This document shows positions 16,793 through 24,484 of a stretch of DNA of 32,178 bases, in pieces (the stretch's first letter is position 1; every line of letters begins with the position of its first letter). The DNA comes from Bradyrhizobium acaciae (GTDB lineage: Bacteria > Pseudomonadota > Alphaproteobacteria > Rhizobiales > Xanthobacteraceae), in contig NZ_JACMYK010000082.1 of the NCBI RefSeq assembly GCF_020889785.1, positions 1 to 32,178 on the forward strand, read 5' to 3'. Under the pieces are notes generated by a model. The model did not search any database, was not told the origin of the DNA, and was given only the letters and a program-made list of their open reading frames with translations. The position numbers and the translations under genes are program-made.

Positions 16793-17680
16793 ATGGACTG
16801 GGAGCTTTGCAAGACGTTCGTCGCGGTGGCGGAGACGCGCAGCCTTGCCGGGGCGGCCCGGCGGCTGCGCATCAGCCACCCCACCGTCGGCCGCAACGTC
16901 GCGGCGCTGGAGAAGCAGCTCGGGACCCGACTGTTCGCGCGTTCCAACGATGGGTTGTCGCTGACCTCGCAAGGCCGCAAGTTCCGCGAGCACGCTGAAG
17001 CGATGGCCGCGGCGGCCCTGCGCGCGGAAGCCTCGGCGTCTGCGACCGGTGAGCAAGCCCGTGGCGTCGTGAAACTCTCGATCGGCGCGACGCTTGCCGC
17101 GCACTGGCTGATGCCGCGGCTCGGTCCGTTCCTGCGCGATCATGCCAACATCCAGCTGGAGATCATCACGCATCCGTTTCCAGCGAGCGTGCGCCGCCGC
17201 GAGGCCGACGTGGTGCTGCGGCCGGTCGATGCGGGAGACGAGAACCTGATCGGCCGCAGGATCGGACGGCTCGGCGCCGGCTTCTATGCCTCGCGCCTCT
17301 ACGCGGCCGGGCGCAAGCTTCCGGAGCGGCCGGATGAATGGAAAGGCCACAGCGTGATCGGGTTTGCCGACCAGGCCTCGAATGTGCGGCTGGCGCGGTG
17401 GAGCGATGTCGTCACACGGCAGGGCACGCTGGTGATGCGTTGTTCCTCGCAGGGCGACATGCTGGCGGCGGCGCGGGCCGGGCTCGGGATTTGCGCGCTG
17501 TCCTGCCTGGTCGGAGCCGATTATCCCGATCTGGTTCGGGTCGCGCCGCAAAAGCTATCGAGCCTCTCCGATCTCTGGCTGCTCGCCCATCCCGACCTGG
17601 TCGAGCTTCCCTCGGTGCGGGCCGTCATCGGCTTCGTCACCGACTGCGCGCGCGAGGATCGCGTCAGGCTGCGCGGCTAG
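16793..17680 (+). CDS. LysR-family transcriptional regulator
   Basis: Predicted 295-residue regulator. The winged helix-turn-helix fills residues 1-60 (CKTFVAVAETRSLAGAARRL, then ISHPTVGRNVAALEKQLGTR and LFARSNDGLSLTSQG), followed by the two-lobed substrate-binding domain (about 90-290). The sequence around SHPTVGRNV is a variant of the usual SQPAVSxxI recognition helix. It is divergent from the oxidative block and is likely its activator or repressor, responding to a pathway intermediate. GGAAGG nine bases before the ATG supports the start. The gene ends ten bases before the converging GH17 gene. Confidence 0.9.
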   Translation: MDWELCKTFVAVAETRSLAGAARRLRISHPTVGRNVAALEKQLGTRLFARSNDGLSLTSQGRKFREHAEAMAAAALRAEASASATGEQARGVVKLSIGATLAAHWLMPRLGPFLRDHANIQLEIITHPFPASVRRREADVVLRPVDAGDENLIGRRIGRLGAGFYASRLYAAGRKLPERPDEWKGHSVIGFADQASNVRLARWSDVVTRQGTLVMRCSSQGDMLAAARAGLGICALSCLVGADYPDLVRVAPQKLSSLSDLWLLAHPDLVELPSVRAVIGFVTDCAREDRVRLRG

Positions 17681-17690
17681 ACCGGCAGTC

Positions 17691-19295
17691 TCAGGCCCGC
17701 GCCTGCCACAGCGTCCCCGCAAGCAGGACAAAGATCGCGCATGTCCACAGCGCCTGCCAGTTCTCGAGCCCTTCGTTGAGGAGCGTATAGACGGCGGCTC
17801 CGACAAAGATGCCGGCGAAGATCGATTCCGCCAGCGGGCGGCTTCCCTTCGTAGGAGGATTGAGCAGCGTCATCGCCGCAAACGGCACCGCCGCCATGGT
17901 GAGCGGCGCAAACGGGAAATCGATGAAGCGCGGATCGAACACAAGGCCGACGGCCGCCGCCGTCCCGATCACGACGGTGACGATCAGGGCCAATCCGTGC
18001 AACGTCACCAGAACCGTCTCGGTGTGGTAGCCCTTCGGCCCCAACAACTCCTGGAAACTCGGCGGTGCGCGACCCGACATCAGGGCGTTGGCGCCGAACA
18101 CCGGCGAGGCGGTTGCCGCCACCAGAAGCGAGCCCCAAATAAGCCAGCCGCCCGTTCCGTAGCTTTCATAGATCATCCGCTGGGCGGCGACCCCGAACAG
18201 GATCCCGGCGGTGGTCGCCGATACTCCGACCGCAAGCCATGATGCGAATCCGGGCGTCCTCGGCTTGCGGCGCAAGGTCAGCCATGCCGCGCCGAACACC
18301 AGGATCGCCAGCGCCATTCCGCTGCCCATCTGCAATTTCCAGGACGGAAAATTGCTGATCGGCACGCCAGCCGGATATTTCAGCGTGCGTTCTTCGGAAT
18401 CGAACAGGCCCCAAGATCCGCCGATGGTGCCCTCGATCTCGCGCTTCCAGCCTTCGTCATAGGCCTCGAACAGGTTGACGCGGAAATGCTCGCGGCGGGC
18501 AAGGTCGAGCACCTCCGAGACCACCCGTGCCTGATTGATGCGCGACGGCAGCGCGGACTCGCGCATCCGTCCCTCGCTCGGCCAACCGATTTCGCCGATG
18601 AAGATTTCCTTGCCCGGAAAAACCGCCGCGACCTGCCGGCGCATCTCGTCGGCGTGCGCGGCGGCGTGTTCCGCTGCGATCGGAATATTCTCCCAGTACG
18701 GCAGGATGTGAATCGTGACGAAGTCGACGACGTCGGCCAACTCGCGGTTGCTCAGCCAGAACTCCCAGACGTCGGCATAGGTGACGGGGATCGAGACCTG
18801 CGCCTTGATCGAGCGGATCAGGGCGGCGAGATCGGACGCCGACATTTCCTTGCGCAACAGGACTTCGTTGCCGACCACGAGCGCGATGATCGTGTCCGGG
18901 TATTCCTTGGCGAGGCGAATCGCCGTTTCAACCTGCGTCGCGTTTTTCTTGCGGTCCCGGTCGAGAAAAATGCCCTGGATGACTTTCAGTCCCGCCTTGG
19001 CCGCGAGTCCGGGAATCTGATCGAGACCGAGATCGGTCGCGTAGGTCCGGATGCAGTGGGAGATCTTCGCAAGCTGGGCGAGATCTTCCGCGATCTGGTC
19101 CGGCGAGACCTGCGTTTCCGGCGAAAGTGATGTCTGATTGTTTCGGAACGGGGCGTAGGAGATGCACTGAACCTTATCGTTCGGATCGATCGGTGCGCGC
19201 ACCAGGTTGACCGGGATGCCCAGCCACCACCAGACCGCAGCGACGGCGCCGAGCGATATCGAGAGCAGCGCAAGCGGGATGCGAAGGGAAACCAG
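17691..19295 (-). CDS. GH17 glucan-modifying membrane protein (NdvC-like)
   Basis: Predicted 534-residue protein. A signal anchor (IPLALLSISLGAVAAVWWWL) precedes a glycoside hydrolase 17 domain (about 40-300) with the acid/base Glu144 in VVGNEVLL and the nucleophile Glu235 in GEIGWPSEG. Then come about six membrane helices. GH17 domains act on beta-1,3-glucans, often as transglucosylases; the layout matches NdvC of Bradyrhizobium, needed for cyclic beta-(1,3),(1,6)-glucans. The start is placed at a CTG (19295) because AAGGAGG lies six bases upstream and the signal anchor has no ATG, GTG or TTG in frame. The first conventional start, GTG 19202, would remove the anchor and leave 503 residues. 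The glucan synthase NdvB gene is not in the window. Confidence 0.78.
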   Translation of the reverse strand: MVSLRIPLALLSISLGAVAAVWWWLGIPVNLVRAPIDPNDKVQCISYAPFRNNQTSLSPETQVSPDQIAEDLAQLAKISHCIRTYATDLGLDQIPGLAAKAGLKVIQGIFLDRDRKKNATQVETAIRLAKEYPDTIIALVVGNEVLLRKEMSASDLAALIRSIKAQVSIPVTYADVWEFWLSNRELADVVDFVTIHILPYWENIPIAAEHAAAHADEMRRQVAAVFPGKEIFIGEIGWPSEGRMRESALPSRINQARVVSEVLDLARREHFRVNLFEAYDEGWKREIEGTIGGSWGLFDSEERTLKYPAGVPISNFPSWKLQMGSGMALAILVFGAAWLTLRRKPRTPGFASWLAVGVSATTAGILFGVAAQRMIYESYGTGGWLIWGSLLVAATASPVFGANALMSGRAPPSFQELLGPKGYHTETVLVTLHGLALIVTVVIGTAAAVGLVFDPRFIDFPFAPLTMAAVPFAAMTLLNPPTKGSRPLAESIFAGIFVGAAVYTLLNEGLENWQALWTCAIFVLLAGTLWQARA

Positions 19296-19424
19296 GTCAG
19301 TCCTCCTTGCAGGAAGGATGTGCTGGGCGTGCTAAATGGGCGGGGCCGGCAAATTGAATAAGTATCTCCACGCTGATGCTATATCACGCGATCATACCAT
19401 TGGTGCGTTTTTCTTGACGACACC

Positions 19425-20105
19425 CTACTTCGCACCGGCGATCACACCCTCGCGATTCTTGAGCACGCGGTAATAGGCCCACCACAGATGGGCGGCGGCG
19501 CCGCGCAATGGGCGCCAGGGCTCGGCAAGCGGCGCCATCTGCTTCGGCGTCGGCCGCTCCTTCAGCCCGAGCCCGACCTTGACCGCCTCCTGCACGGCGA
19601 GATCGCCCGCCGGCCAGGCATCGCCATGGCCGAGGCAGAACAGCAGATAGACGTCGGCGGTCCACGGGCCGATTCCGGGCAGCGCGATCAGCGTATTGTG
19701 CGCGGCATCGGCCTCCTCGTTGGCGAGCACGTCGAGGTTCAGCCGCTCCTCGGCGAGCTCGCGCGCGATGTGCTTCAGCGTCTTGATCTTGGCCGCCGAC
19801 AGCCCGAGCCGGCCGAGCCGGTCGGCGCGCGCCTTGCGGATCGCTTCATGGTGGAACGGATCGAACGCCTTGCTGACGCGTCCCCAGATCGCCGCAGCAC
19901 TCGCGGTCGAGAGCTGCTGGCCGCAGATGATCGCGGCAAGCCCCGCAAAACCGGGCTCACGCTGCCGGATCGCCGGCATCCCGGTCGATTCGAGGATCGG
20001 ACGCAGGCGCCGATCCTGGTCGACCAGCTTCTGGACCGCTTCGTCGAGGTCGGCCTGGGTTTCGAGATGAATCAGCATTGCGGGATCGGCTTCGGCATGT
20101 GTCAT
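19425..20105 (-). CDS. DNA-3-methyladenine glycosylase II-like (AlkA-type HhH-GPD)
   Basis: Predicted 226-residue base-excision repair enzyme. The helix-hairpin-helix is LPGIGPWTADVYLL (about 142-155) and the catalytic aspartate is Asp168 in WPAGDLAVQ. The motif CGQQLSTASA is conserved in this branch. It removes alkylated purines from DNA. The protein lacks the N-terminal TBP-like domain of E. coli AlkA, giving the short form common in rhizobia. The start MTHAEADPA at 20105 is chosen; an in-frame upstream codon at 20126 would encode MRGSSPRMT, the typical translation of a palindromic repeat, and is rejected. MLIHLETQ at 20078 is also possible. Confidence 0.87.
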   Translation of the reverse strand: MTHAEADPAMLIHLETQADLDEAVQKLVDQDRRLRPILESTGMPAIRQREPGFAGLAAIICGQQLSTASAAAIWGRVSKAFDPFHHEAIRKARADRLGRLGLSAAKIKTLKHIARELAEERLNLDVLANEEADAAHNTLIALPGIGPWTADVYLLFCLGHGDAWPAGDLAVQEAVKVGLGLKERPTPKQMAPLAEPWRPLRGAAAHLWWAYYRVLKNREGVIAGAK

Positions 20106-20126
20106 GCGCGGGCTTGACCCGCGCAT
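20104..20126. repeat. Hairpin repeat touching the glycosylase start codon
   Basis: ATGCGCGGG (20104-20112) and CCCGCGCAT (20118-20126) are perfect 9-base arms around CTTGA. On the minus strand the stem ends at the start codon of the glycosylase and takes the place of its ribosome-binding site. It is a short member of the dispersed repeats seen elsewhere in the window. Confidence 0.7.
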
Positions 20127-20174
20127 CCATCTCCTATCGTAACAGAGTCTTGTCCAGTCGCGCGATCAAACGCC

Positions 20175-21044
20175 ATGCCATCCGTCTTCCGTTTCGCACC
20201 AAGCCCCAACGGCCACCTGCATCTCGGCCACGCCTATTCCGCGCTGCTCAACCACGATTTGGCGCGTGACGCGGGCGGACGCTTGCTGCTGCGGATCGAG
20301 GACATCGACGCGACGCGCTGCCGACCTGAATTCGAGCGGGCGATCTATGAGGATCTCGCCTGGCTTGGGATCACCTGGGAGACCCCGGTGCGGCGGCAGT
20401 CGGAGCATTTTGCCGCCTATGGCGCAGCGATCGACCGCCTGTCGGCGCAGGGGCTGGTCTATCCGAGTTTCGAGAGCCGCGCCGACATCGCGCGGCTGGT
20501 CAGGGAACGCGAGGCCGGCGGCGCGTGGCCGCGCGATCCCGACGGCGCGCCGCTTTATCCGGGGACGGCCAAATCGTTGTCGGCCGAGGCGCGCGACCGG
20601 CTGATCGGGCAGGGTGCGCCGTTCACGCTGCGGCTCGATATGGCCGCAGCCTGCGGCCGCGCGGGCGGCTTGCGCTGGCACGAAACGGGTGAGGGGCCGG
20701 CCGGCGAGAGCGGAGACGTCGCAGCCCGGCCGGAGGCTTGGGGCGACGTGGTCCTGGCGCGCAAGGAGACCCCAACCAGCTACCATCTCTCGGTCGTGAT
20801 CGACGACGCGCTGCAAGGCGTCACGGATGTGGTCAGGGGCGTTGACCTATTCTGGTCGACCAGCGTGCATCGTCTGTTGCAGGAGCTGCTTGGCTTGCCA
20901 GTGCCGGCCTACCGGCACCACCGCCTGATCCGCGACGCAGCCGGCCAGAAACTGTCGAAATCGACCCAGGCGACCGGACTGCGCGAGTTACGCGCGGAGG
21001 GCGCAAGCCCGGCTGACGTCCGCCGCCTGGTCGGTTTGCGGTAG
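20175..21044 (+). CDS. gluQ: Glutamyl-Q tRNA(Asp) synthetase
   Basis: Predicted 289-residue paralogue of the catalytic core of glutamyl-tRNA synthetase. It transfers glutamate to the queuosine base at position 34 of tRNA(Asp). Class I signatures are RFAPSPNGHLHLGHAYS (the HIGH-type HLGH) and QKLSKS (the KMSKS-type loop). No anticodon-binding domain follows, and the length fits GluQ rather than GltX. The zinc-binding cysteines of E. coli YadB, expected after the LVYPSFESR segment, are missing, so this is a zinc-free variant. The ATG at 20175 begins MPSVFRFAPSPNG, close to the first motif, as usual. Confidence 0.92.
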   Translation: MPSVFRFAPSPNGHLHLGHAYSALLNHDLARDAGGRLLLRIEDIDATRCRPEFERAIYEDLAWLGITWETPVRRQSEHFAAYGAAIDRLSAQGLVYPSFESRADIARLVREREAGGAWPRDPDGAPLYPGTAKSLSAEARDRLIGQGAPFTLRLDMAAACGRAGGLRWHETGEGPAGESGDVAARPEAWGDVVLARKETPTSYHLSVVIDDALQGVTDVVRGVDLFWSTSVHRLLQELLGLPVPAYRHHRLIRDAAGQKLSKSTQATGLRELRAEGASPADVRRLVGLR

Positions 21045-21169
21045 ATCCCCGGGCGAATTCGATCGCGGTTACCATCATGGCGCGTCGTGGCGGCAGGCCG
21101 CAAACGCCGCCGTGACTCCGGCACGTCTGGCATGCCATGTTGTCGTCCGGGGCGGGGATCACTGAGACC

Positions 21170-22483
21170 ATGGCGTCAAAATCGCGCGTACGGCGCAGCA
21201 AGCGGCCATCCAAAAGGCTGCCGCCGAAGACACGCGCCGCCAAACCACGCACTGCCAAAACACGCGCCGCCAAGGTGGCAGCCAAGCCGCGCCGCAAACG
21301 GCCGGTGCGAAAGGCCTCCGCGAAGGCCGCGGCCGGCATGGTCGAGACGGCGCTCGCCGCCTTTGCCCATGAGGTGCGGACGCCGCTGACCGGAATCCTC
21401 GCGATCAGCAATCTGCTCGCGACGTCGGATCTCGGCGAGCGCGAGCGGCGCTGGGTCGACACCATCAAGGCCGGCGCCGAGCATCTGGCCAGCCTTGCGA
21501 CCCTGTTCGTCGATGCGGCCCGCAGCGAGGGACCGGGGCTCGAGATCCGGCAGGAATTCTTCGACCTGCGCACGCTGGCACGCCAGGCCGCGGATTCGCT
21601 GGCCGGCCGCGCGGCGGCCAAGGGATTGCAGGCCTCGGTCGAGGTCTCCGACAGACTGCCTACCTTCGCGATTGGCGATCCCGTCCGCCTGCGCGCGGCG
21701 TTGGAGAACCTGATCGACAACGCCGTCAAGTTCACCGCGCAGGGCTGCATCGAGCTCAATGTCGCGCCGGTGCGCGCGGCCAAGGCCAAGAACGGTGGCA
21801 AAACCGGTGGCAAGATCGGCGTTGCCTTTGTGATCTCCGACAGCGGCATTGGCCTGACGCTATCCGAGGTCAAGCGCCTGTTCCGGCCATTCTCGCAGGC
21901 CAATGTCTCGATCGCCGCACGGTTCGGCGGCGCCGGGCTCGGCCTGTCTTCGGTCCGGCAGCTCGCGCGCGCCATGGGCGGGGACGTCGTCGCGGCGCAG
22001 CGCGTGGGCGGCGGGACCGTCTTCACGCTTAACGTGGTGCTGGCGCCGGCCGAAGGGCGGACCGGCGCCACGTCGAGCGAAGGTACCGCGGCGCATGCAG
22101 CGCAGGGATTGCGGCTGCTGAGCGTCGAGGACAACCCGTTCGGCCGCGTCGTGCTCAATACGATCCTGACCGAACTTGGTCATTACGCCGAATTCGTCGG
22201 TCAGGGCGAGGCCGCACCGGATAAGCTCGGACAGGGCGCCTTCGACGCCGTGCTGATGGACATGGTGCTGCCCGGCATCGGCGGTGTCGAAACGATCAGG
22301 CGCATCCGCGCGCTGCCGCCGCCGCACGGCCGTATCGTGATCGTCGGGATTTCCGGCCGTGCCGAGGACGAAGCCGCCGCGCGCGCCGCCGGCGCCGACG
22401 CCTTCCTGGTCAAGCCTGTTTCTCCGCGGGCACTCGCAACTGCGCTGCATGAAGCGACACGCCGTGCGGCAGCCGCGACTTGA
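21170..22483 (+). CDS. Soluble hybrid histidine kinase with histone-like basic N-terminal tail
   Basis: Predicted 437-residue cytoplasmic hybrid kinase with no membrane helix and no recognised sensor domain. Residues 1-56 have 23 Lys/Arg and no acidic residue (SKRPSKRLPPKTRAAKPRT). The kinase core follows: H-box FAHEVRTPL with His67, N-box ENLIDNAVKFT (about 179-189), DSGIG (224-228), GGAGLGLSS. A receiver domain ends the protein, with acidic pair Glu320-Asp321, phospho-acceptor Asp364 in VLMDMVLPG and Lys415 in LVKPVSP. The start at 21170 is tentative (an ATG at 21137 adds 11 residues; neither has a strong ribosome-binding site). No separate response regulator is adjacent. The 3' end overlaps the converging YihY gene by 74 bases. 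Confidence 0.87.
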   Translation: MASKSRVRRSKRPSKRLPPKTRAAKPRTAKTRAAKVAAKPRRKRPVRKASAKAAAGMVETALAAFAHEVRTPLTGILAISNLLATSDLGERERRWVDTIKAGAEHLASLATLFVDAARSEGPGLEIRQEFFDLRTLARQAADSLAGRAAAKGLQASVEVSDRLPTFAIGDPVRLRAALENLIDNAVKFTAQGCIELNVAPVRAAKAKNGGKTGGKIGVAFVISDSGIGLTLSEVKRLFRPFSQANVSIAARFGGAGLGLSSVRQLARAMGGDVVAAQRVGGGTVFTLNVVLAPAEGRTGATSSEGTAAHAAQGLRLLSVEDNPFGRVVLNTILTELGHYAEFVGQGEAAPDKLGQGAFDAVLMDMVLPGIGGVETIRRIRALPPPHGRIVIVGISGRAEDEAAARAAGADAFLVKPVSPRALATALHEATRRAAAAT

Positions 22484-23354
22484 TGATCGCCGCGTTCAAT
22501 TCGCCGCCGAACACGAAGATCGCGGCGATGAAATACAGGAACACCAGCGCGATGATCACCGAGGCGAGCCCCGCATACATCGTCACGTAGTTGTTGGCGA
22601 AGCGCGCCAGGTACATGCCGAAGCCGATGCCCGAGATCAGCGACGCCACCACGGTGAAGATGATGCCGGGCAGGATCTGCGTGAAGCTGCGGCGGCCCGC
22701 CGGCAGCCAGGCATGCAGGATGAACAGCGCGACGACCAGCGCCAGGATCGTGATGCCGTAACGGGCGGTGTTGAGCAGGCTCTCGTTGGATTCGACGAAG
22801 AACGGAATATAGCGCCGCGCTGCCTCGATGATCAGCGGCCCGAGCACGATAAGGAAAGCCATCGCGAGCGAGGTGAACGCCGCGACCAGCGTGTAGCCGA
22901 TCGATTCCAGCCGCAGCCAGTACCAGCGCCGCGGTTCGATCACGGCGTAGGCGCGGTTGAGTGCCACCCGCAGCGCCTCGACGCCGTTGGAGGCGAAATA
23001 GACCGCGAGCACCGCGCCGATGGTCAGGATGTCGCCGCGGGTGTTGGTCAGCACGTCGTGGATCTGGCCGGACAATGCCCCGGCGACCTGATCCGGCCAG
23101 ACCTGCAGCAACAGCCCGACCGCCTGGTCGGCGAGCTGCTTGGAGCCGAAGAAGCCGGCCACCGATGTCAGCACGATCAGGAACGGAAACAGCGCCATCA
23201 GGGTCGACAGCGCGATGTGGCTCGCGATCGCCCAGCCGTCGTCGGCGAGGAACGTGTAAAAGGCATCCATCACGACGTGGGTGACGTAACGAAGCTGCTT
23301 CACATTCCACCCGGCATTGTCGAAAACCGCTCGGTCCGAGGACGGACCCAGCAT
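22410..23354 (-). CDS. YihY/BrkB-family inner-membrane protein
   Basis: Predicted 314-residue protein with about six membrane helices. The family core is plain: FLADDGWAIASHIALSTLMA, then LFPFLIVLTSVAGFFGSK, and later SNGVEALRVALNRAYAVIEP and VFGGELNAAI. YihY proteins, once thought to be ribonuclease BN, have no settled function; some are implicated in transport or envelope maintenance. The start at 23354 lacks a clear ribosome-binding site, and a codon at 23270 (MDAFYTFL) is an alternative. Its last 25 codons lie antisense to the kinase gene. Confidence 0.88.
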   Translation of the reverse strand: MLGPSSDRAVFDNAGWNVKQLRYVTHVVMDAFYTFLADDGWAIASHIALSTLMALFPFLIVLTSVAGFFGSKQLADQAVGLLLQVWPDQVAGALSGQIHDVLTNTRGDILTIGAVLAVYFASNGVEALRVALNRAYAVIEPRRWYWLRLESIGYTLVAAFTSLAMAFLIVLGPLIIEAARRYIPFFVESNESLLNTARYGITILALVVALFILHAWLPAGRRSFTQILPGIIFTVVASLISGIGFGMYLARFANNYVTMYAGLASVIIALVFLYFIAAIFVFGGELNAAIIKSRLPHGVSLHAAQLRVPAEKQA

Positions 23355-23436
23355 CTGATATTACGCATTGAAAAGCCAGTTGGTTGCATGGCGGAGCTGT
23401 GTGGAAGTCCGCGTCCTGCGGTGTTATGTACCGCAG

Positions 23437-23631
23437 ATGACATCCGTCCTCAGCATGATCGTTCTTCCCATCGCCGTCGGCGCCGTCGCGCTGGTACTCC
23501 TGCTCGGCCTCATCAACATGATGAAGGGCGGCTCGCCGAACACGTCGCAGAAGCTGATGCGGCTGCGTGTGCTGCTGCAGTTCGTCGCCATCGTCATCGC
23601 GATGCTCTCGGTGTGGGCGATGGGGCGGTAG
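23437..23631 (+). CDS. Small HIG1-type twin-transmembrane protein
   Basis: Predicted 64-residue membrane protein with two helices (about 7-28 and 42-62) joined by the loop NMMKGGSPNTSQKLMRLR, which is the hallmark of HIG1-domain proteins. Mitochondrial members (Rcf1/HIGD) assist cytochrome c oxidase; the bacterial proteins are likely to act near the respiratory chain. The ATG at 23437 is chosen because the helices start right after it; an upstream extension to 23368 has no domain. It precedes the cobalamin adenosyltransferase and etfBA genes, an order known in the group. Confidence 0.82.
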   Translation: MTSVLSMIVLPIAVGAVALVLLLGLINMMKGGSPNTSQKLMRLRVLLQFVAIVIAMLSVWAMGR

Positions 23632-23646
23632 CTGAGGTACACTTTT

Positions 23647-23772
23647 CACCTCTCCCATGGGGAGAGGTCGGATCGCCTCGGCGATCCGGGTGAGGGGTTC
23701 AGGTTCACCGATAGACTGTGACCCCTCCACCCGCTCGCAAGATGCTCGCGACCTCTCCCTTTGGGAGAGGTG
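23647..23772. repeat. Compound intergenic repeat
   Basis: The element opens with CACCTCTCCCATGGGGAGAGG and closes with CCTCTCCC-TTT-GGGAGAGGTG, each a hairpin by itself and the two also complementary to each other. Between them are GGATCGCCTCGGCGATCC (a smaller hairpin) and GTGAGGGG facing CCCCTC. It fills the gap between the HIG1-type gene and the adenosyltransferase gene, so it is transcribed if both share an mRNA. Confidence 0.8.
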
Positions 23773-23794
23773 GACTCGAACACCGGAGCTAGCC

Positions 23795-24367
23795 ATGGTC
23801 GTTCTCAATCGGATCTACACGCGCACCGGCGATGACGGCACCACTGCGCTCGGCTCCGGCGAGCGGCGGCCGAAATACGATCTGCGGGTTGCCGCCTATG
23901 GCACCGTCGACGAGACCAATGCCGCGATCGGCGTGGTGCGGCTGCACCTCGCAGATAGCCCTGAGGTCGATGCGATGCTCGGCCGGATCCAGAACGATCT
24001 GTTCGATCTTGGCGCCGACCTTGCGGTGCCCGAGCGCGAGGGCAAGGCGGAGCGCCTGCGGGTGCTGGCAAGCCAGGTCGAAGGGCTCGAGCGCGACATC
24101 GACGGCCTGAACGACCAGCTTGCGCCGCTGACCTCGTTCGTGCTGCCCGGCGGGACGCCCGCATCTGCATATCTGCATCTCGCCCGGACGATATGTCGCC
24201 GCGCGGAACGGATGATGGTGGAACTCGCCGCCCGGCCCGACGAGCCCGTCAATGCCGCTGGCATCCAGTATATGAACCGCCTGTCGGATTTCCTGTTCGT
24301 TGCCAGCCGCTTCCAGAATAATAAGGGGGCGGGAGACGTGTTGTGGGTGCCGGGTCAAAACCGCTAA
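23795..24367 (+). CDS. Cob(I)alamin adenosyltransferase, PduO type
   Basis: Predicted 190-residue trimeric enzyme that makes adenosylcobalamin from cob(I)alamin and ATP. The ATP-binding N-terminal motif is TRTGDDGTTALGSG (9-22), followed by YGTVDETNAAIG, LPGGTPASAYLHLARTICRRAER and NRLSDFLFV, all diagnostic of the PduO/MMAB class. GGAG seven bases before the ATG fixes the start; in-frame sequence upstream is repeat DNA. Adenosylcobalamin serves methylmalonyl-CoA mutase and similar enzymes, so the gene fits the fatty-acid and branched-chain oxidation genes that follow. An intrinsic terminator directly after it separates it from etfBA. Confidence 0.92.
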   Translation: MVVLNRIYTRTGDDGTTALGSGERRPKYDLRVAAYGTVDETNAAIGVVRLHLADSPEVDAMLGRIQNDLFDLGADLAVPEREGKAERLRVLASQVEGLERDIDGLNDQLAPLTSFVLPGGTPASAYLHLARTICRRAERMMVELAARPDEPVNAAGIQYMNRLSDFLFVASRFQNNKGAGDVLWVPGQNR

Positions 24368-24375
24368 ACTGGTTC

Positions 24376-24396
24376 AAAACCGGGTGACGGTTTTTT
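24376..24396 (+). terminator. Intrinsic terminator after the adenosyltransferase gene
   Basis: AAAACCG (24376-24382), loop GGTGA, CGGTTTT (24388-24394), then TT. The stem is short but perfect and runs into a U-tract of six. It starts nine bases past the stop codon. Confidence 0.7.
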
Positions 24397-24484
24397 GGCT
24401 TTGGCGCGTTGACCGGGGGAAACGGGACCTTTAGGTTCCGCGCCAGCCAACCGAAACCCATAAAATCAAAGCGAAAGAGGATCG

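Noticed and set aside
23647..23772. Possible CRISPR-like repeat array
   Set aside because: The repeated pieces are inverted arms of one compound palindrome; there are no regularly spaced direct repeats with unique spacers.
22201..23808. 535-codon minus-strand frame across YihY and the kinase 3' end
   Set aside because: It runs through a repeat and several genes in the wrong frame; the YihY frame is the coherent one.
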